Assembly: GCA_002293265.1 (NCBI GenBank) | Contig: DBCW01000106.1 | Location: 15,596-22,139 of the forward strand | Direction: 5' to 3' | Length of the DNA: 6,544 bases | Origin: Eggerthellales bacterium UBA948 | Lineage (GTDB): Bacteria > Actinomycetota > Coriobacteriia > Coriobacteriales > UBA8131 | Shown here: positions 5,777 to 6,544 of the stretch, one piece after another | Layout: each line of letters starts with the position of its first letter | Numbering within the stretch: position 1 is the stretch's first letter | Notes under the pieces: generated by a model | What the model was told of the DNA's origin: nothing | Databases searched by the model: none | The model's input: the letters and a program-made list of their open reading frames with translations, nothing else | Position numbers and translations under genes: made by a program

Positions 5777-6544
5777 CTATTGCTCCTTTAATGCTCCGGC
5801 GCTAATGAACGCGCGATACAGTTCCAAACGATCTTCGATAACTAACGAGAGCCTACGAATTGCTTCGCGAAGTGCCTCGGGTTCTTCGTAACAAAATGCC
5901 AATCGCATCGAGCTCATGCCTTTTCCGCTGCCTCCGGGATAACACCCATCACCCGGTACAAAAGTAACGCCATTTTCCAGAGCCACGGAAAGCATTTGTG
6001 GCGTATTTACATATTTTGGCAATGTGACCCAGACAAAGAATCCGCCTTGCGGATGAGTCCATTTTGCTTCCGGTGGAAAAAACTCTTCCAACGCAGCCAA
6101 CATAGCATCGCGGCGAACGCGATAGCGATCACGCATTTTGCCCATAGTAGTCTGCCAGTCAGTATCATTAAAATAGTGCTCCACGATTACCTGATTGAGC
6201 GCCGATCCGCAAAGGTCATTACCTTGTTTGACCATGTTGAGTTTTTGCATGATTGGAGTGGGAGCAAGCACCCATCCGGTTCTCAGACCGGGAGCGAACA
6301 TTTTTGACACGGTGCCAACAAAGATGACCTCGTCATCCATAGAGCGAAGACAAGGCACCGGATCGCCCTCAAAACGCAAACGACCGTAAGGGTCATCTTC
6401 GATAACCACAGTCTCATATGCGCGAGCCAACTCCAGCAAACGCTTACGACGCTCTAGACTCATAGTTACGCCGCCGGGATTTTGAAAGTTTGGGATGGTG
6501 TAGATAAACTTAGCACCTCTTGGCCCCAACTCTTGAAGTTTTTC
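5777..6544 (-). CDS. PLP-dependent aminotransferase, class I/II, 2-aminoadipate/MocR-like (5' end outside window)
   Basis: This is the C-terminal part of a fold-type I aminotransferase (COG1167-like, LysN/AraT type or the catalytic domain of a MocR protein). The frame is open to the window edge; the TTG at 6529 lies inside a conserved region and is not a credible start. Numbering from that codon: YTIPNFQNPGG (10-20); EDDPYG (45-50), whose Asp46 and Tyr48 are the usual PLP ring contacts; GTVSKMFAPGLRTGW (72-86), whose K76 is the predicted PLP-binding lysine; PQGGFFVWV (160-168); and SMRLAF, whose Arg209 is the likely substrate-carboxylate ligand. About 255 residues are visible; family proteins run near 400, or longer with a GntR-type N-terminal domain, which cannot be judged here. 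The exact substrate is not readable. It is the upstream gene of an operon with ddl, 2 nt away, so a role in amino acid supply for the cell wall is conceivable but unproven. Confidence 0.93.
   Translation of the reverse strand, partial: EKLQELGPRGAKFIYTIPNFQNPGGVTMSLERRKRLLELARAYETVVIEDDPYGRLRFEGDPVPCLRSMDDEVIFVGTVSKMFAPGLRTGWVLAPTPIMQKLNMVKQGNDLCGSALNQVIVEHYFNDTDWQTTMGKMRDRYRVRRDAMLAALEEFFPPEAKWTHPQGGFFVWVTLPKYVNTPQMLSVALENGVTFVPGDGCYPGGSGKGMSSMRLAFCYEEPEALREAIRRLSLVIEDRLELYRAFISAGALKEQ

Noticed and set aside
6527..6529. TTG at 6529 as the aminotransferase start
   Set aside because: It is inside the conserved region just before the YTIPNFQNP motif and the frame continues to the window edge; the family needs some 150 more N-terminal residues.

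Overview
The window looks like part of an actinobacterial chromosome of moderate GC, most plausibly Coriobacteriia. The strongest taxonomic sign is the small protein with an N-terminal DUF2510 motif, a domain found mainly in Actinomycetota. The placement in Coriobacteriia is an inference from gene content and base composition and could not be tested here. No phage, plasmid, rRNA, tRNA or CRISPR signature is present.

Layout. Positions 1-4002 (+) hold two adjacent, translationally overlapping ABC exporter half-transporter genes; the first is cut by the left window edge. Their ATPase motifs are complementary. The first half has a degenerate Walker B/switch pair (D for the catalytic E, Q for the switch H) with a good signature. 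The second has normal catalytic residues but an altered signature (VSQGQ). This is the pattern of a heterodimeric exporter with one degenerate and one consensus ATP site. The first half also carries a long extracytoplasmic segment before its first visible membrane helix.

Positions 4003-4213 are intergenic. They contain a perfect 14-bp-arm palindrome with a dRS3-like core, surrounded by decayed copies of the same arm at about 20-nt spacing. Positions 4214-4711 (+) encode a 165-residue DUF2510 plus membrane-domain protein with a clear Shine-Dalgarno. A 70-bp convergent intergenic region with a hairpin (4737-4766) separates it from the minus-strand genes.

Positions 6544-4782 (-) hold a two-gene operon. 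A fold-type I PLP aminotransferase of the 2-aminoadipate/MocR-like type, cut by the right window edge, is followed after 2 nt by a D-alanine--D-alanine ligase (ddl). The ligase keeps most ATP-grasp/Ddl motifs but has Leu at two positions normally occupied by an ATP-contacting Lys and the triad Tyr. That makes its specificity or activity the most checkable biological question here.

The exporter pair and the small membrane protein act at the cell envelope, and the ligase makes the D-Ala-D-Ala terminus of peptidoglycan precursors. No direct functional link between the plus- and minus-strand units is visible. I did not find a convincing new multi-gene system; the unusual points are in the ligase active site and the intergenic repeat.
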